This document shows positions 48,694-57,561 of a stretch of DNA of 64,000 nucleotides, in pieces. Positions within the stretch are counted from its first letter, which is position 1; every line of letters starts with the position of its first letter. The position numbers and the translations under genes were made by a program. The notes under the pieces were generated by a model. It searched no databases. It saw only the letters and a list, made by a program, of their open reading frames with translations, and was not told where the DNA came from. The stretch comes from JANNSO01 sp964485395 (GTDB lineage Bacteria; Spirochaetota; Spirochaetia; Treponematales; UBA12059). The DNA is taken from contig CAZAJF010000005.1 of NCBI GenBank assembly GCA_964485395.1, forward strand, positions 128,074 through 192,073, written 5' to 3'.

Positions 48694-50084
48694 GGTACGG
48701 TTACTTTCAGGTCCAGGGTAAGGTCCACGTCGGGTTCCATTTGGGTGACGGGCAATGGCGCGACGAGCGTGGCGCCGGCCACCGTGACGGCCATGCCGAC
48801 TTTACCGGATTTCTGTTCGTCGAGTGCGGAATCCACTGGGCTGCTCAAGTCCGCAAGATCGGCGATGAACCACTCGATTGCACCCAGGTTGACGTGTCCG
48901 TCCGTTGTGGTCTCTCCTACGGTTTGCGAATTACTGATATCCTTGAAAACGATACCCGTGGCGGTGTTGGGAACGGTGAGCGAAACCTCAAGGGCGTTCT
49001 CGTATTTTTTTACGGGAGGGGTAGGATTGGCAGTCGCTCCGTCGCCATCGTCGTCGAAGTCCGAGTAAATGCGGCCGCTTACATTGGCTGTAAAGCGCCA
49101 GCGCTGCATCATCACGTCCGCGATTTCCGGTACTGGCGAGAGGTCGTCTTTAAGGACGACGATTGCCGGAAGATACGCGTCCGCCCAGTCATTGTTGCTG
49201 GGGGTGCTGTCGTTGGCGATATCATCGCTGGCTGTCCTGCCGTTGCGGTTCAAGTCTTCGTTTAACACCAATGTCGCGGGATTGCTGAAGCCCGTATAAG
49301 CCACGGGACTGTTGAGCCGATAATTAGCCTGGGTAAAAGTAATTTTAATGGGAGCTTTCTTGGTATCGAGCGCCCGAGTCGGCTGTACCGCGAAGCGAAG
49401 GTTCGCCGTCCAATAACCATCCGCGTCGGTATTTACCGTAGTGGTTGGATTGGCGGGAAATTTAACATCGGGAAAAGTTCCGGTGGCCTCGTCGTACGAG
49501 GACCAGGATTTTGCCACGTAGAAATTTACGGCGACGCCGCCGAGACCCTTGCCGTCTTTCCAGTCGACGACGCGGCCGGTCATCCTGCCATCGTTCCACA
49601 GGTTCGTAATCTTGATCCTGTCCAGCTGGGCGGTAACGTCGGATACTACGAACAGCGGTACCGGGTTTTTCCACACTCCATAGTCCTTATGGTAGATCAG
49701 GAGGTAAATCTCACGCCTGTCGGCCGTCTTGCCGAATTTCGGAAAAAACGTGCTCCAGAGAAATCCTGAAAACTGATAGGCACCGTCGGCGTCGCTTACC
49801 GTACTTTGAAAATAGTCTACTTCGGTGTTGGCGTCCGAGTCGGGCAGGGTGGATTCGTTGCCCTCGACGTAGGCAGCCAGAGCTGCGTCGCGCGCGGCCT
49901 TGTCTATGTACAGGAATACCTTCGCGTCGGCGACGCCGGTTACGGTACCGTCGGTGGCATACTGCTCGGCGTCGATGATCGATCCGTTTATCGAGGACGT
50001 GAATACACTGGAACACGAGACGGCCAGGGCGATGATGATTGCGAGGATCGCGACATTACCTGCCGGATGATTTTTATTCTGCAT
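48690..50084 (-). CDS. Lipoprotein in the RND efflux operon
   Basis: This 464-residue lipoprotein has AGGAGG six bases before its ATG, lipobox LAVSC (Cys near 24) and then short beta-rich segments. One part (MTGRVVDWKDGKGLGGVAVNF, near 155-175) looks like a carboxypeptidase-regulatory or CNA-B-like beta-sandwich, and Asp/Asn-rich loops (NRNGRTASDD, DFDDDGDGA) could bind calcium. Three or four such sandwiches may repeat. No enzyme motif is seen. It is an unusual extra gene between an RND pump and its TolC partner, overlapping RND by 11 bases and TolC by 4. Its role in efflux or at the cell surface is unknown. Confidence 0.75.
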   Translation of the reverse strand: MQNKNHPAGNVAILAIIIALAVSCSSVFTSSINGSIIDAEQYATDGTVTGVADAKVFLYIDKAARDAALAAYVEGNESTLPDSDANTEVDYFQSTVSDADGAYQFSGFLWSTFFPKFGKTADRREIYLLIYHKDYGVWKNPVPLFVVSDVTAQLDRIKITNLWNDGRMTGRVVDWKDGKGLGGVAVNFYVAKSWSSYDEATGTFPDVKFPANPTTTVNTDADGYWTANLRFAVQPTRALDTKKAPIKITFTQANYRLNSPVAYTGFSNPATLVLNEDLNRNGRTASDDIANDSTPSNNDWADAYLPAIVVLKDDLSPVPEIADVMMQRWRFTANVSGRIYSDFDDDGDGATANPTPPVKKYENALEVSLTVPNTATGIVFKDISNSQTVGETTTDGHVNLGAIEWFIADLADLSSPVDSALDEQKSGKVGMAVTVAGATLVAPLPVTQMEPDVDLTLDLKVTVP

Positions 50085-53000
50085 GAGGTTCCTCCTGGGA
50101 GATGATCTGCGGTGTAAAGCTGAAAAACGCTTTTCGCTTTTCCAGCCAGTCGTAGAGAACGGGAATCAGTATCAAGGTTATGATGGTGGAAGTGAGCAAG
50201 CCGCCGAAGATGGCTTGGCCCAGCGGCGCATAGATCTCGGAGCCGTTTCCTGATGCCAAGGCCATGGGCAGCACTCCCAGCAAGGTCGTGAGCGCCGTCA
50301 TCATGATGGGGCGCAGGCGGTTCGTCGCGCCTTCCACAACGGCCGTGTCCAGGCTCATGCCATAATCTTTTCTTAACATGTTCGTGTAGTCGACGAGCAC
50401 GATGGCGTTGTTTACCACGGTGCCGCCCAAGGTAATCAAGGCCAGCATCGCGATTATGGAGAGAGCGGAATTGAAAAGATACAGGCCCAATACAACCCCG
50501 ATCAGGCAGAGCGGAATCGAGGCCATGATTATCAACGGTTGCATGAAGCGCTCGAACTGAATGACCATTACCGCGTATACGAGGAATACGCTGATGAGAA
50601 GCATCAGGCTGAGGCTGCCCAGCGAGTCGCCGATAAGTTCGCTCGTACCCGCGGTCTTGATTTTTACGCCGAACGGCAGCTTGAGCGCATCCATGTTTTT
50701 CTTCATGCGGTCAACGACGCCGGATTGATCCTCGGTGCGCAGGTAGCCGCGTACTTCCACCGAGAAATTCCTGTTTTTCCTGTCTATCCTGGACATGGAC
50801 TGCCGCGATTCCACGGAGGAAAAGGCGGCGAACGTTACCATTCGGCCATCTCTCGTCCGAAGCGCTATTTTGTTGAGTATATCGTCGGTGATGTTTTCGT
50901 CCGCTATTTCCGAGCTTACGCGAATAGGAAAGTCTTTTCCTCCTTCGCGCAAGGTTCCTGCGTTCATACCGCTGAAAAGAATGCGGCTGGTTATACCCGC
51001 CTCGTACGGAGTTACTCCCAAGCTGCCCATATATGCCTGGCTCAGGTTGGCGTATAGCTGCTCCTTGTCGCTTCGAACCGATATTTCGGTCTTGAAGACG
51101 TCGGGGTCGAGGGAAAGCATTTCCCTGACCATGCGCGCGGTCTGGGATACATCCTCGATATTCGTTCCGTAAATTTCCGTCTGGTAGCCTTGGCCGCCCG
51201 TTCCCATGGCAAGCAGGGAATCGAATCCGCCGTTCAATACCGTTACGTCGCAGTCGGACACGGTCGATGATATTTTTTCCTGGACCAGCGGAATTATCTG
51301 CTGGGCTGTTCGTTTCCTGTCTTTCGTAGGTACGAGGCGGATTCGAGCGAAGGCTTTATTGGGAACATCGGAGAGTGCGATGGCGCTGGATGAGCCGATG
51401 TAATAAACGGCCGTCTCGATTTCGGGAACCAGCTGCCGCACGAGGGAGTCGATTTCGTCTACCTTTGCCTGCGTCCTGTCCAGCGAGTAGCCTGCCGGGG
51501 TTTCCATGCTGATCTCGAACTCGGAAGTATCCGTAGGAGGTATGAAACTGATTTTCAGGATGGACAAAAGAATAATACTCGCGACGAAAAAGGACAGTGA
51601 GATGGTAACCGTAAGGGCTTTGTTTTTAAGGGCTGCGTTCAAGACCTTCCTGTAGAAGGAATCGATGCTCGCGAGCGCTTTATCTATGCCGGCTTCTATT
51701 TTTTTCAGGAATTTCGGTTTTTTCATGTTTTTCGGATCTTTTAGAATTAATGACGCCAGCCAAGGAACAACGATCACAGATACCAAGGCGGATGCAGCGA
51801 TGGAAAATACTATGGCGAGCGACAGGTCGTTCATGATGATGCCGATGATGCCGGTAAGAAAAAGAAGCGGCGCAAAAACGCAGATGGTCGTCGTCGTGGA
51901 ACCGAGAACGGCATTGACTACCTCTCCGGCACCTTTCAGCGAAGCCTGGCGCTTGTCGCCGGTTTTCAGGAAGTGCTTGTACGTGTTCTCAAGCACGACG
52001 ATGGAATTGTCCACGATCATGCCGATGGCTACCGTTATTCCCGCAAGCGAAAGCAGGTTAAGCGACCGGCCCGTCAGGTAGATTCCTATGATCGCGAAAA
52101 GGATCGACAGCGGGATCGAGATAGAAATAATCAAAGTTGCCCGCAAATCGTGCAGAATAAGCAGGATTATAAGGATGGTGAGGATCAAGCCGGATACGCC
52201 CGCGGTAATGACGGTTTTCAGGGACGTCATCGTGGTATCGCCCTGGTCGGTGATAACCGCGTAATCGATGATGCCGCGCGTTTCCTGCTTTATGTCTTCG
52301 AGCACTTTTCTGGACCCGTTTACGATGCTGATCGTGTCGCCTTCGTCGCGTTTGAGCACATCGAGCATCACATAGTTTTTGCCGTTGGAGCGTATCCGTA
52401 TTTTTTGCGGCTCGGAGACTATTTTTATTTCGGCGATGTCCTTCAGATAGATATACGATCCGTCGCCGAAACCTACCGTCAGGTTGCCAAGCTCGGTAAT
52501 GTCGGAAAACGATCCGGAAGTGGAAAACGACATTTCCCTGGATTTATACATCGCGTTTCCCGAAGGCATGTTGATGTTATTATAATTCAACGCTTCGAAT
52601 ACCGACAGCGCGGATATCTTTCGCGCTTCCAGTTCCTTCGTGTTGAGGATAATCCGGGCTTCCTGTTTTTCGCCGCCAACCAGGTTGATTCTCGATACTC
52701 CCGACAGTCGGGCAATGGCCGGGCTGACGTTGGTTTCCAGGTAGTCCATGAGCGCGACCGGATTCATGGAACTGTCGATTCGCACGGAGAAGATTGGAAG
52801 GAATGCGGCCGCTTCGGCGACGAAAATAACCGGCGCGCCTTCGATGCCTTTAGGCAGCTTGGATATGACTGCGTTCAGCAGTTCGCGGATTTGAGGGAGT
52901 TTTTCCTGGACGTTCACGTTGCCGGAAAATTCCATGCTCACCACCGAGTAGGAATCGGAACTTGAAGACGACAGGTCCGTTACTCCGGCCAGCGTAGACA

Positions 53001-53211
53001 TTTGGTTTTCTATGATCCGGGAAATTTCGCGCTCGATTTCCTTGGCCGCGGCACCGGGATACACCGTGATTATGCTGGCCTGGGGCATGGAAACCGGCGG
53101 AATCATTTCCGAATTGAGCGCCGATCCCGCTATGACGCCGAATACCGCGAGCATAACCAGGACTATGGCGATGATGGCGGGGTGGTTTACCGCGAATTCC
53201 GGCAACTTCAT
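50074..53211 (-). CDS. RND-family efflux pump, HAE1/AcrB-like
   Basis: This 1045-residue inner-membrane pump has twelve membrane segments in the RND arrangement (one, large loop, six; one, large loop, four). Typical stretches are FAVNHPAIIAIVLVMLAVFG at the N-terminus, the TM4 proton-relay Asp in AIGMIVDNSIVVLENTY and the loop motif GPGAGQ-like TPAGYSLDRTQAKVDEI. The ending ALTTLLGVLPMALASGNGSE is also usual. It exports drugs, detergents or lipids using the proton gradient. It forms a tripartite pump with the MFP at 53208-54284 and TolC at 47206-48693. It overlaps the MFP gene by four bases. Confidence 0.93.
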   Translation of the reverse strand: MKLPEFAVNHPAIIAIVLVMLAVFGVIAGSALNSEMIPPVSMPQASIITVYPGAAAKEIEREISRIIENQMSTLAGVTDLSSSSSDSYSVVSMEFSGNVNVQEKLPQIRELLNAVISKLPKGIEGAPVIFVAEAAAFLPIFSVRIDSSMNPVALMDYLETNVSPAIARLSGVSRINLVGGEKQEARIILNTKELEARKISALSVFEALNYNNINMPSGNAMYKSREMSFSTSGSFSDITELGNLTVGFGDGSYIYLKDIAEIKIVSEPQKIRIRSNGKNYVMLDVLKRDEGDTISIVNGSRKVLEDIKQETRGIIDYAVITDQGDTTMTSLKTVITAGVSGLILTILIILLILHDLRATLIISISIPLSILFAIIGIYLTGRSLNLLSLAGITVAIGMIVDNSIVVLENTYKHFLKTGDKRQASLKGAGEVVNAVLGSTTTTICVFAPLLFLTGIIGIIMNDLSLAIVFSIAASALVSVIVVPWLASLILKDPKNMKKPKFLKKIEAGIDKALASIDSFYRKVLNAALKNKALTVTISLSFFVASIILLSILKISFIPPTDTSEFEISMETPAGYSLDRTQAKVDEIDSLVRQLVPEIETAVYYIGSSSAIALSDVPNKAFARIRLVPTKDRKRTAQQIIPLVQEKISSTVSDCDVTVLNGGFDSLLAMGTGGQGYQTEIYGTNIEDVSQTARMVREMLSLDPDVFKTEISVRSDKEQLYANLSQAYMGSLGVTPYEAGITSRILFSGMNAGTLREGGKDFPIRVSSEIADENITDDILNKIALRTRDGRMVTFAAFSSVESRQSMSRIDRKNRNFSVEVRGYLRTEDQSGVVDRMKKNMDALKLPFGVKIKTAGTSELIGDSLGSLSLMLLISVFLVYAVMVIQFERFMQPLIIMASIPLCLIGVVLGLYLFNSALSIIAMLALITLGGTVVNNAIVLVDYTNMLRKDYGMSLDTAVVEGATNRLRPIMMTALTTLLGVLPMALASGNGSEIYAPLGQAIFGGLLTSTIITLILIPVLYDWLEKRKAFFSFTPQIISQEEPHAE

Positions 53212-54284
53212 TGTTGAGCACCGTTGCCGACTATGGAAACCGGCATGTCCTCTCGCAGGAAAAATTGTCCTTCCACGATAAACTGGTAAGGTTCGTATTC
53301 TGCGGGAATGATAAAGGCTTCATCGGAAGAGTCTCTAGGGATGAACGGCATGGTTTTTGCTACGTTATCAAGGACGTACCACAAGGTATTACCGCTTGAA
53401 AGAGCCTGAAATGGTAGACTGTAAACGGATTTCCAACGTTCCAGCTCAAACTCGATTGCCACGAACATGCCTGGCCGTAAGGTTTGATTTCCGCCTTGTA
53501 TGGAAATAACAAGCTCGAAATTCTTGGTTTCCGCGGATACGAAGGGACTGATGCTCTTGATAATGCCTTTATATTTTGAACCGCCCGCGTCCGTTACGCT
53601 GATAGGCAGGGTTTTCTGCAAAAGTTGGATTGTTTTATAGTATTTTTCTGGAATCTTGGCGCGTACAATCAGGTCGTTCAGGTCGCCGATGGTGACGAGC
53701 GGGCGTTCCGGCGCGGCGATGGAACCTGTATCCAGGTGTTTTACGAGCACGACGCCGTCGATGGGACTCTTGACGTTTGCATAGTTGAGCTGAATTCGCG
53801 CGAGTTCGTATTGTGATGCATACGCGTCATACTGGCCCTTGGTTTGGTCATAGTTCTGCTGCGTGGTTGCCCCAGCGTTATAGAGTTGACTGATGCGGTC
53901 GAAGCTCGATTTGGCCGCGTAGTAGGCGGCTTCCGCTTGCTGCACCTGCAATTGAAACCGTGCCGAATCTATGCGTGCGATCGTCTGGTCTTTCGACACT
54001 TTTTGGCCGACTTCCACGAACATCTCCTGGAGAATGCCCGCGACCAACGGCAACACGGTAACCATGCTTTCCGATTCAACGTGCGCGTTGAGCTTCAAGG
54101 TGCGCGTCAGGTCGCCTTTTTCCGCCTTGACGATTCGAACGGGAACCGGCGGAAATTCTTTTTTAACGATTTTCCGGTTGTCCACGGAAACCTTGAAAGC
54201 TACCGCTCCCGCGATTATCAGTACAGGCAGCAGCCACAGGAGAATCTTGGGGATTTTATTGACCCCGGGTTTTGTCGCGTTCAT
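53208..54284 (-). CDS. RND membrane fusion protein (HlyD/AcrA-like)
   Basis: This 358-residue periplasmic adaptor has an N-terminal membrane segment (ILLWLLPVLIIAGAVAFKV), the lipoyl-like half VLPLVAGILQEMFVEVGQKV near residues 75-95, a helical hairpin (VQQAEAAYYAAKSSFDRISQ) and the second lipoyl half SPIDGVVLVKHLDTGSIA near 175. It links the pump to TolC. The ATG overlaps the tetR stop by four bases. Confidence 0.92.
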   Translation of the reverse strand: MNATKPGVNKIPKILLWLLPVLIIAGAVAFKVSVDNRKIVKKEFPPVPVRIVKAEKGDLTRTLKLNAHVESESMVTVLPLVAGILQEMFVEVGQKVSKDQTIARIDSARFQLQVQQAEAAYYAAKSSFDRISQLYNAGATTQQNYDQTKGQYDAYASQYELARIQLNYANVKSPIDGVVLVKHLDTGSIAAPERPLVTIGDLNDLIVRAKIPEKYYKTIQLLQKTLPISVTDAGGSKYKGIIKSISPFVSAETKNFELVISIQGGNQTLRPGMFVAIEFELERWKSVYSLPFQALSSGNTLWYVLDNVAKTMPFIPRDSSDEAFIIPAEYEPYQFIVEGQFFLREDMPVSIVGNGAQQ

Positions 54285-54919
54285 AAAACTTCGCTTTCTT
54301 TTTCTTCGGAGAAAATTAAGGAAGACTGCATTGCTGCAACTCCCTGTTCGCTGAGTATTCCGCCTACTACGGCGCGCAGGGAATCCCTGAGGATGTCCGC
54401 TTTTGAAAAAGGGCTGTCATCGAGTTCATCGAGGGGGAGGAGCCCTTCGACGATATTGATGAGCACCCAGGTCAGGCGTTTCGTCTCGAAGTCTTGACGT
54501 ACGATGCCGGTTTCCTTCGCTTCGCTTACCATTTGCTCGATAAAGCCGCGCAAAGTGGTCCGTAACTCGTGATGAAGCGACGGCAGCCTCGTATCGCTGT
54601 GCAATGAATTACGGCGTTTGAGCATCAGCCCGCCGCGCCGCATTTCGGCGAAACCGAGCTCGGTTATCCTGTTGAGCTTTTCAACGAATCCCATTTGGGC
54701 ATCCGATGCGGTAGTTTGCAGTTTCGTGAGTATCGTCTGCATCCAAAAATTGGCGACTCCGTCCACCAGTTTGTATTTATTTTCAAAGTGGTTGTAGATA
54801 GTTTTTCTGCTGACTCCCGCGATATCCGCGGTAGTTTCCATGGTAAGACTTTCTATTCCCGAGCTTTGAAGCAGGGAAATAGCCGCTTCAAGTATTCTTT
54901 CCCGCGTTGCATCAGCCAT
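54281..54919 (-). CDS. TetR-family transcriptional regulator of the efflux operon
   Basis: This 212-residue repressor starts at the ATG at 54917-54919 (MADATRERILEAAISLLQSS); an ATG at 54988 would add 23 residues and cover the promoter. The helix-turn-helix is TADIAGVSRKTIYNHFENKY near residues 30-50. The ligand-binding C-terminus is helical and variable. It heads the operon it most likely represses, with an inverted repeat directly over the start region. The ligand is probably a pump substrate. Confidence 0.9.
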   Translation of the reverse strand: MADATRERILEAAISLLQSSGIESLTMETTADIAGVSRKTIYNHFENKYKLVDGVANFWMQTILTKLQTTASDAQMGFVEKLNRITELGFAEMRRGGLMLKRRNSLHSDTRLPSLHHELRTTLRGFIEQMVSEAKETGIVRQDFETKRLTWVLINIVEGLLPLDELDDSPFSKADILRDSLRAVVGGILSEQGVAAMQSSLIFSEEKESEVL

Positions 54920-54933
54920 ATCGCGCCTTTCTT

Positions 54934-54961
54934 TTACACATAGTTTACGTCTAATGTGTAA
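54934..54961. promoter_or_regulatory. Candidate TetR operator
   Basis: TTACACAT (54934-54941) and ATGTGTAA (54954-54961) are exact inverted copies with a 12-base spacer, just downstream of the tetR promoter. A further TGTGTAA half-site lies near 55007. Confidence 0.55.
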
Positions 54962-54988
54962 TATGGCGCATTTAAATAATGAATTCAA
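54960..54988 (-). promoter_or_regulatory. Promoter of the tetR-efflux operon
   Basis: On the minus strand: TTGAAT (54988-54983), 17-base spacer, CATATT (54965-54960). The operator-like repeat covers the expected start site. Confidence 0.5.
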
Positions 54989-55078
54989 TAGGAATTCTAC
55001 AAAAACTGTGTAATTTGTATACTATTAAAAAAAGCTTGCCTTACTTTTCTATACTGGGTAGACTGTGCGTCACGGGGG

Positions 55079-55576
55079 ATGAGCATGGAACATGCAATTG
55101 ATCTGGTTCCTCTTACATGGACACAGGATGCAAATATACTGATTGGACAATCGCACTTTATAAAAACGGTAGAAGATATAGCGGAGATAATGGCTACGAG
55201 CGTGCCTGGGGCATTGTTTGGGCTGGCCTTCAATGAAGCATCCGGGCCGTGCCTCGTGAGAAGCGCGGGCAATGATGCGAAGCTTATTCATGAGGCGGAA
55301 TTATGCGCTTTGGCGACAAAAGCAGGCCATACCTTTTATCTTATACTGGGTCCCGGCGTGTACCCTATCGCCATTCTGGACAGGATTAAAAATTGTCAGG
55401 AAGTATGCCGTGTTTTCTGCGCTACCGCCAATCCGGTTCAAGTGATCGTGGCCCGAAGCGGGCAAGGAGCCGGTATCATGGGTGTGATCGATGGATTCTC
55501 GCCGAAAGGCATTGAAACAGAGAAGGATAAGGAAGAACGAAGAGCCATGCTCCGCACGTTCGGGTATAAATTTTAA
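55079..55576 (+). CDS. Adenosine-specific kinase-like protein
   Basis: This 165-residue protein matches the small PF04008-type family called adenosine-specific kinase, first studied in archaea: DLVPLTWTQDANILIGQSHFI near the N-terminus, PGALFGLAFNEASGPCLVR in the middle and FCATANPVQVIVARSGQGAG near residues 115-135. The exact reaction is weakly proven for the family. Two starts are possible (55079 and 55085), both behind GGGGG. It leads a four-gene plus-strand cluster. ahcY elsewhere in the window makes adenosine, but a link is speculation. Confidence 0.75.
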   Translation: MSMEHAIDLVPLTWTQDANILIGQSHFIKTVEDIAEIMATSVPGALFGLAFNEASGPCLVRSAGNDAKLIHEAELCALATKAGHTFYLILGPGVYPIAILDRIKNCQEVCRVFCATANPVQVIVARSGQGAGIMGVIDGFSPKGIETEKDKEERRAMLRTFGYKF

Positions 55577-55597
55577 TTTTCCACCGTTGGAGGTGCT

Positions 55598-56482
55598 ATG
55601 AATGTTCAAGGTTGTCCAGTAGCGTTTATCGGAACCGGGGTTATGGGTTGCAGCATGGCAGGCCATTTGATCAAGGCCGGCGCAAAGCTGACCGTTTATA
55701 ATAGAACAAAGCAGAAAGCCCAGAGCCTGCTGGACCTTGGTGCCCAATGGGCCGATACCCCGGCTTCGGCGGTGCAAGGCGCTAAAATCGTGTTCAGCAT
55801 GGTCGGGTATCCTACTGATGTGGAGCAGATTTACTTTGGTCCAGGTGGAATAATTGCCAACGCGGCCAAAGGCACGATACTCGCCGATTTTACAACGAGC
55901 GACCCGGCACTGGCCGCCAGGATTTCCCGCGAAGGCGCAGTCAGAGGCCTTCCCGCTTTGGATGCTCCCGTATCCGGCGGCGACCTTGGCGCGAAAAACG
56001 CCACGCTTACCATCATGGTGGGGGGTGATGCGGCCGCTTTCGACGAAGTTAAGCCGTTTTTTGCCGTACTGGGAAAAACCGTGATACTGCAGGGCGGACC
56101 GGGTGCGGGTCAACACACAAAAATGGCCAACCAGATAGCGATAGCCGGTGCCCTTACCGGTGCCGTAGAGTCGATATTATACGCCGAAAACGCCGGGTTG
56201 GATCCTCGCCGCGTGCTGGAGAGTATCGGCGGCGGCTCGGCCCAAAGCTGGCAGCTTCTCAATATGGTTCCCCGCATGCTTGACGGGAATTTTGAGCCCG
56301 GCTTCTACTCCAAGCATTTTCTCAAGGACCTCCGCATAGCCATAACGGCTGCAAAAGCAATGAACGCAAAACTGCCCATGCTCGAGCTTGCCGAGAAGCT
56401 TTTTTCCTTGATGGGAGAAAACGGGTTCGAAGACAAGGGCACGCACGCGCTGTACCTCCTGTATAAAAACGGGTTGGCATAA
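55598..56482 (+). CDS. Beta-hydroxyacid dehydrogenase (3-hydroxyisobutyrate dehydrogenase family)
   Basis: This 294-residue NAD(P) enzyme has GGAGG four bases before its ATG, the Rossmann motif AFIGTGVMGCSMAGHLIKAG at residues 7-26, the substrate loop LDAPVSGGDLGAKNATLTIM near 120 and the catalytic Lys in AGQHTKMANQIAIAG near 170. Substrates in this family are 3-hydroxyisobutyrate, tartronate semialdehyde or similar short hydroxyacids. The stop codon shares one base with the next gene. Confidence 0.9.
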   Translation: MNVQGCPVAFIGTGVMGCSMAGHLIKAGAKLTVYNRTKQKAQSLLDLGAQWADTPASAVQGAKIVFSMVGYPTDVEQIYFGPGGIIANAAKGTILADFTTSDPALAARISREGAVRGLPALDAPVSGGDLGAKNATLTIMVGGDAAAFDEVKPFFAVLGKTVILQGGPGAGQHTKMANQIAIAGALTGAVESILYAENAGLDPRRVLESIGGGSAQSWQLLNMVPRMLDGNFEPGFYSKHFLKDLRIAITAAKAMNAKLPMLELAEKLFSLMGENGFEDKGTHALYLLYKNGLA

Positions 56483-57561
56483 TGGTCGGCGACAGCGCCC
56501 CCATCGAACAGCGGCCCGGTTACGAACGCGCCTTGCTGGATCCGCCGCCGCAAATCGTGGAAAACGGGAAAGCAATTTGCGGCTGCTTCAACGCGCCGAT
56601 TCCACGGGTCAACCTGCTCGATCTGGAATTCGCGTCACCCGTGTCGCGAAGCGTAAAAGCATTTCGCTGCAAAGAATGGCGCGCATTCCAATTCGGCGAC
56701 TCCCGATGGTTTTTCTTTTCCGCCCTGTATGAAGCCAAGGCGTTCGGACTCGCGATTTTTTATGCCTGGGATAAAAAGGAAAAACGCGGCGTGGAGATGC
56801 GGCACATCATTCCATTCAAAAATTATGGAATCGGCGAGAAATTGGACGGCGAGCGAATCGGCTACCATAACCGGAATTCCGCTATTCATTATACGACTTC
56901 ACTGAGCGAAGGTACTGTCCTGCTGGAGGCCAGCAGATGGCCTAAAGGGAAAAAAACGGGTTTCAGCGCCGCCGTCACGTTTACGTATAATACGAGGCAA
57001 ACCGCTCCTTCCGCGGTGTGCCTTCCGCTGGGCTTGAACCGCGTCATGTATTCGGCAAAGGTGCTGATGCCCATGCAAGGCTGGTTCGAGATCGGCGACG
57101 AGCATTTCGAGTTCGCGGCTCCCGATTGCATGGGAATCATGGATGACCATAAAGGATATTACCCGTATACCATGCGCTACGACTGGGTTACCGGTTTCGG
57201 CACGGATGCGAAAGGCCGACGCGTCGGTTTCAACCTGACGGACAATCAGGTGCGCGATCAGGCGGTGTACAACGAAAACGTGCTGTGGATAAACAGCAGG
57301 GTTTTTCCGCTTCCCCCCATCAAGGTAACGCGCCCGCAAGGCGTGACGGGAATCTGGCATATCCAGGATACAGAGGGGCTCGTCGACCTGGCGTTCAAGC
57401 CGCAGAAGCAGAACGACATGAAGATAAATTTACTTGTCGCGCAAACCGATTATCACGGGCCGTTCGGTTCCTTCGAGGGCATGCTGAAATCCCCGGACGG
57501 GGAAAAAATAGACGTAAGCGATTTGTTCGGCATGGGCGAACAGAAATATTTGAGGGTATGA
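56482..57561 (+). CDS. DUF2804 family protein
   Basis: This 359-residue protein starts at an ATG sharing a base with the previous stop. It carries the DUF2804 features: an early NGKAICGCFNAPIPRVNLLD (about residues 29-48), beta-strand rich core WFFFSALYEAKAFGLAIFYA and RVGFNLTDNQVRDQAVYNEN near 250. The fold looks like a lipocalin-type or glycoside-like beta-barrel; no catalytic residues are assigned. Function unknown. It shares an ATGA junction with the methyltransferase gene. Confidence 0.75.
   Translation: MVGDSAPIEQRPGYERALLDPPPQIVENGKAICGCFNAPIPRVNLLDLEFASPVSRSVKAFRCKEWRAFQFGDSRWFFFSALYEAKAFGLAIFYAWDKKEKRGVEMRHIIPFKNYGIGEKLDGERIGYHNRNSAIHYTTSLSEGTVLLEASRWPKGKKTGFSAAVTFTYNTRQTAPSAVCLPLGLNRVMYSAKVLMPMQGWFEIGDEHFEFAAPDCMGIMDDHKGYYPYTMRYDWVTGFGTDAKGRRVGFNLTDNQVRDQAVYNENVLWINSRVFPLPPIKVTRPQGVTGIWHIQDTEGLVDLAFKPQKQNDMKINLLVAQTDYHGPFGSFEGMLKSPDGEKIDVSDLFGMGEQKYLRV

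Noticed and set aside
51973..52965. 330-codon plus-strand frame opposite the RND pump
   Set aside because: Antisense to a certain gene and rich in Arg, Asp and Gln with no domain.
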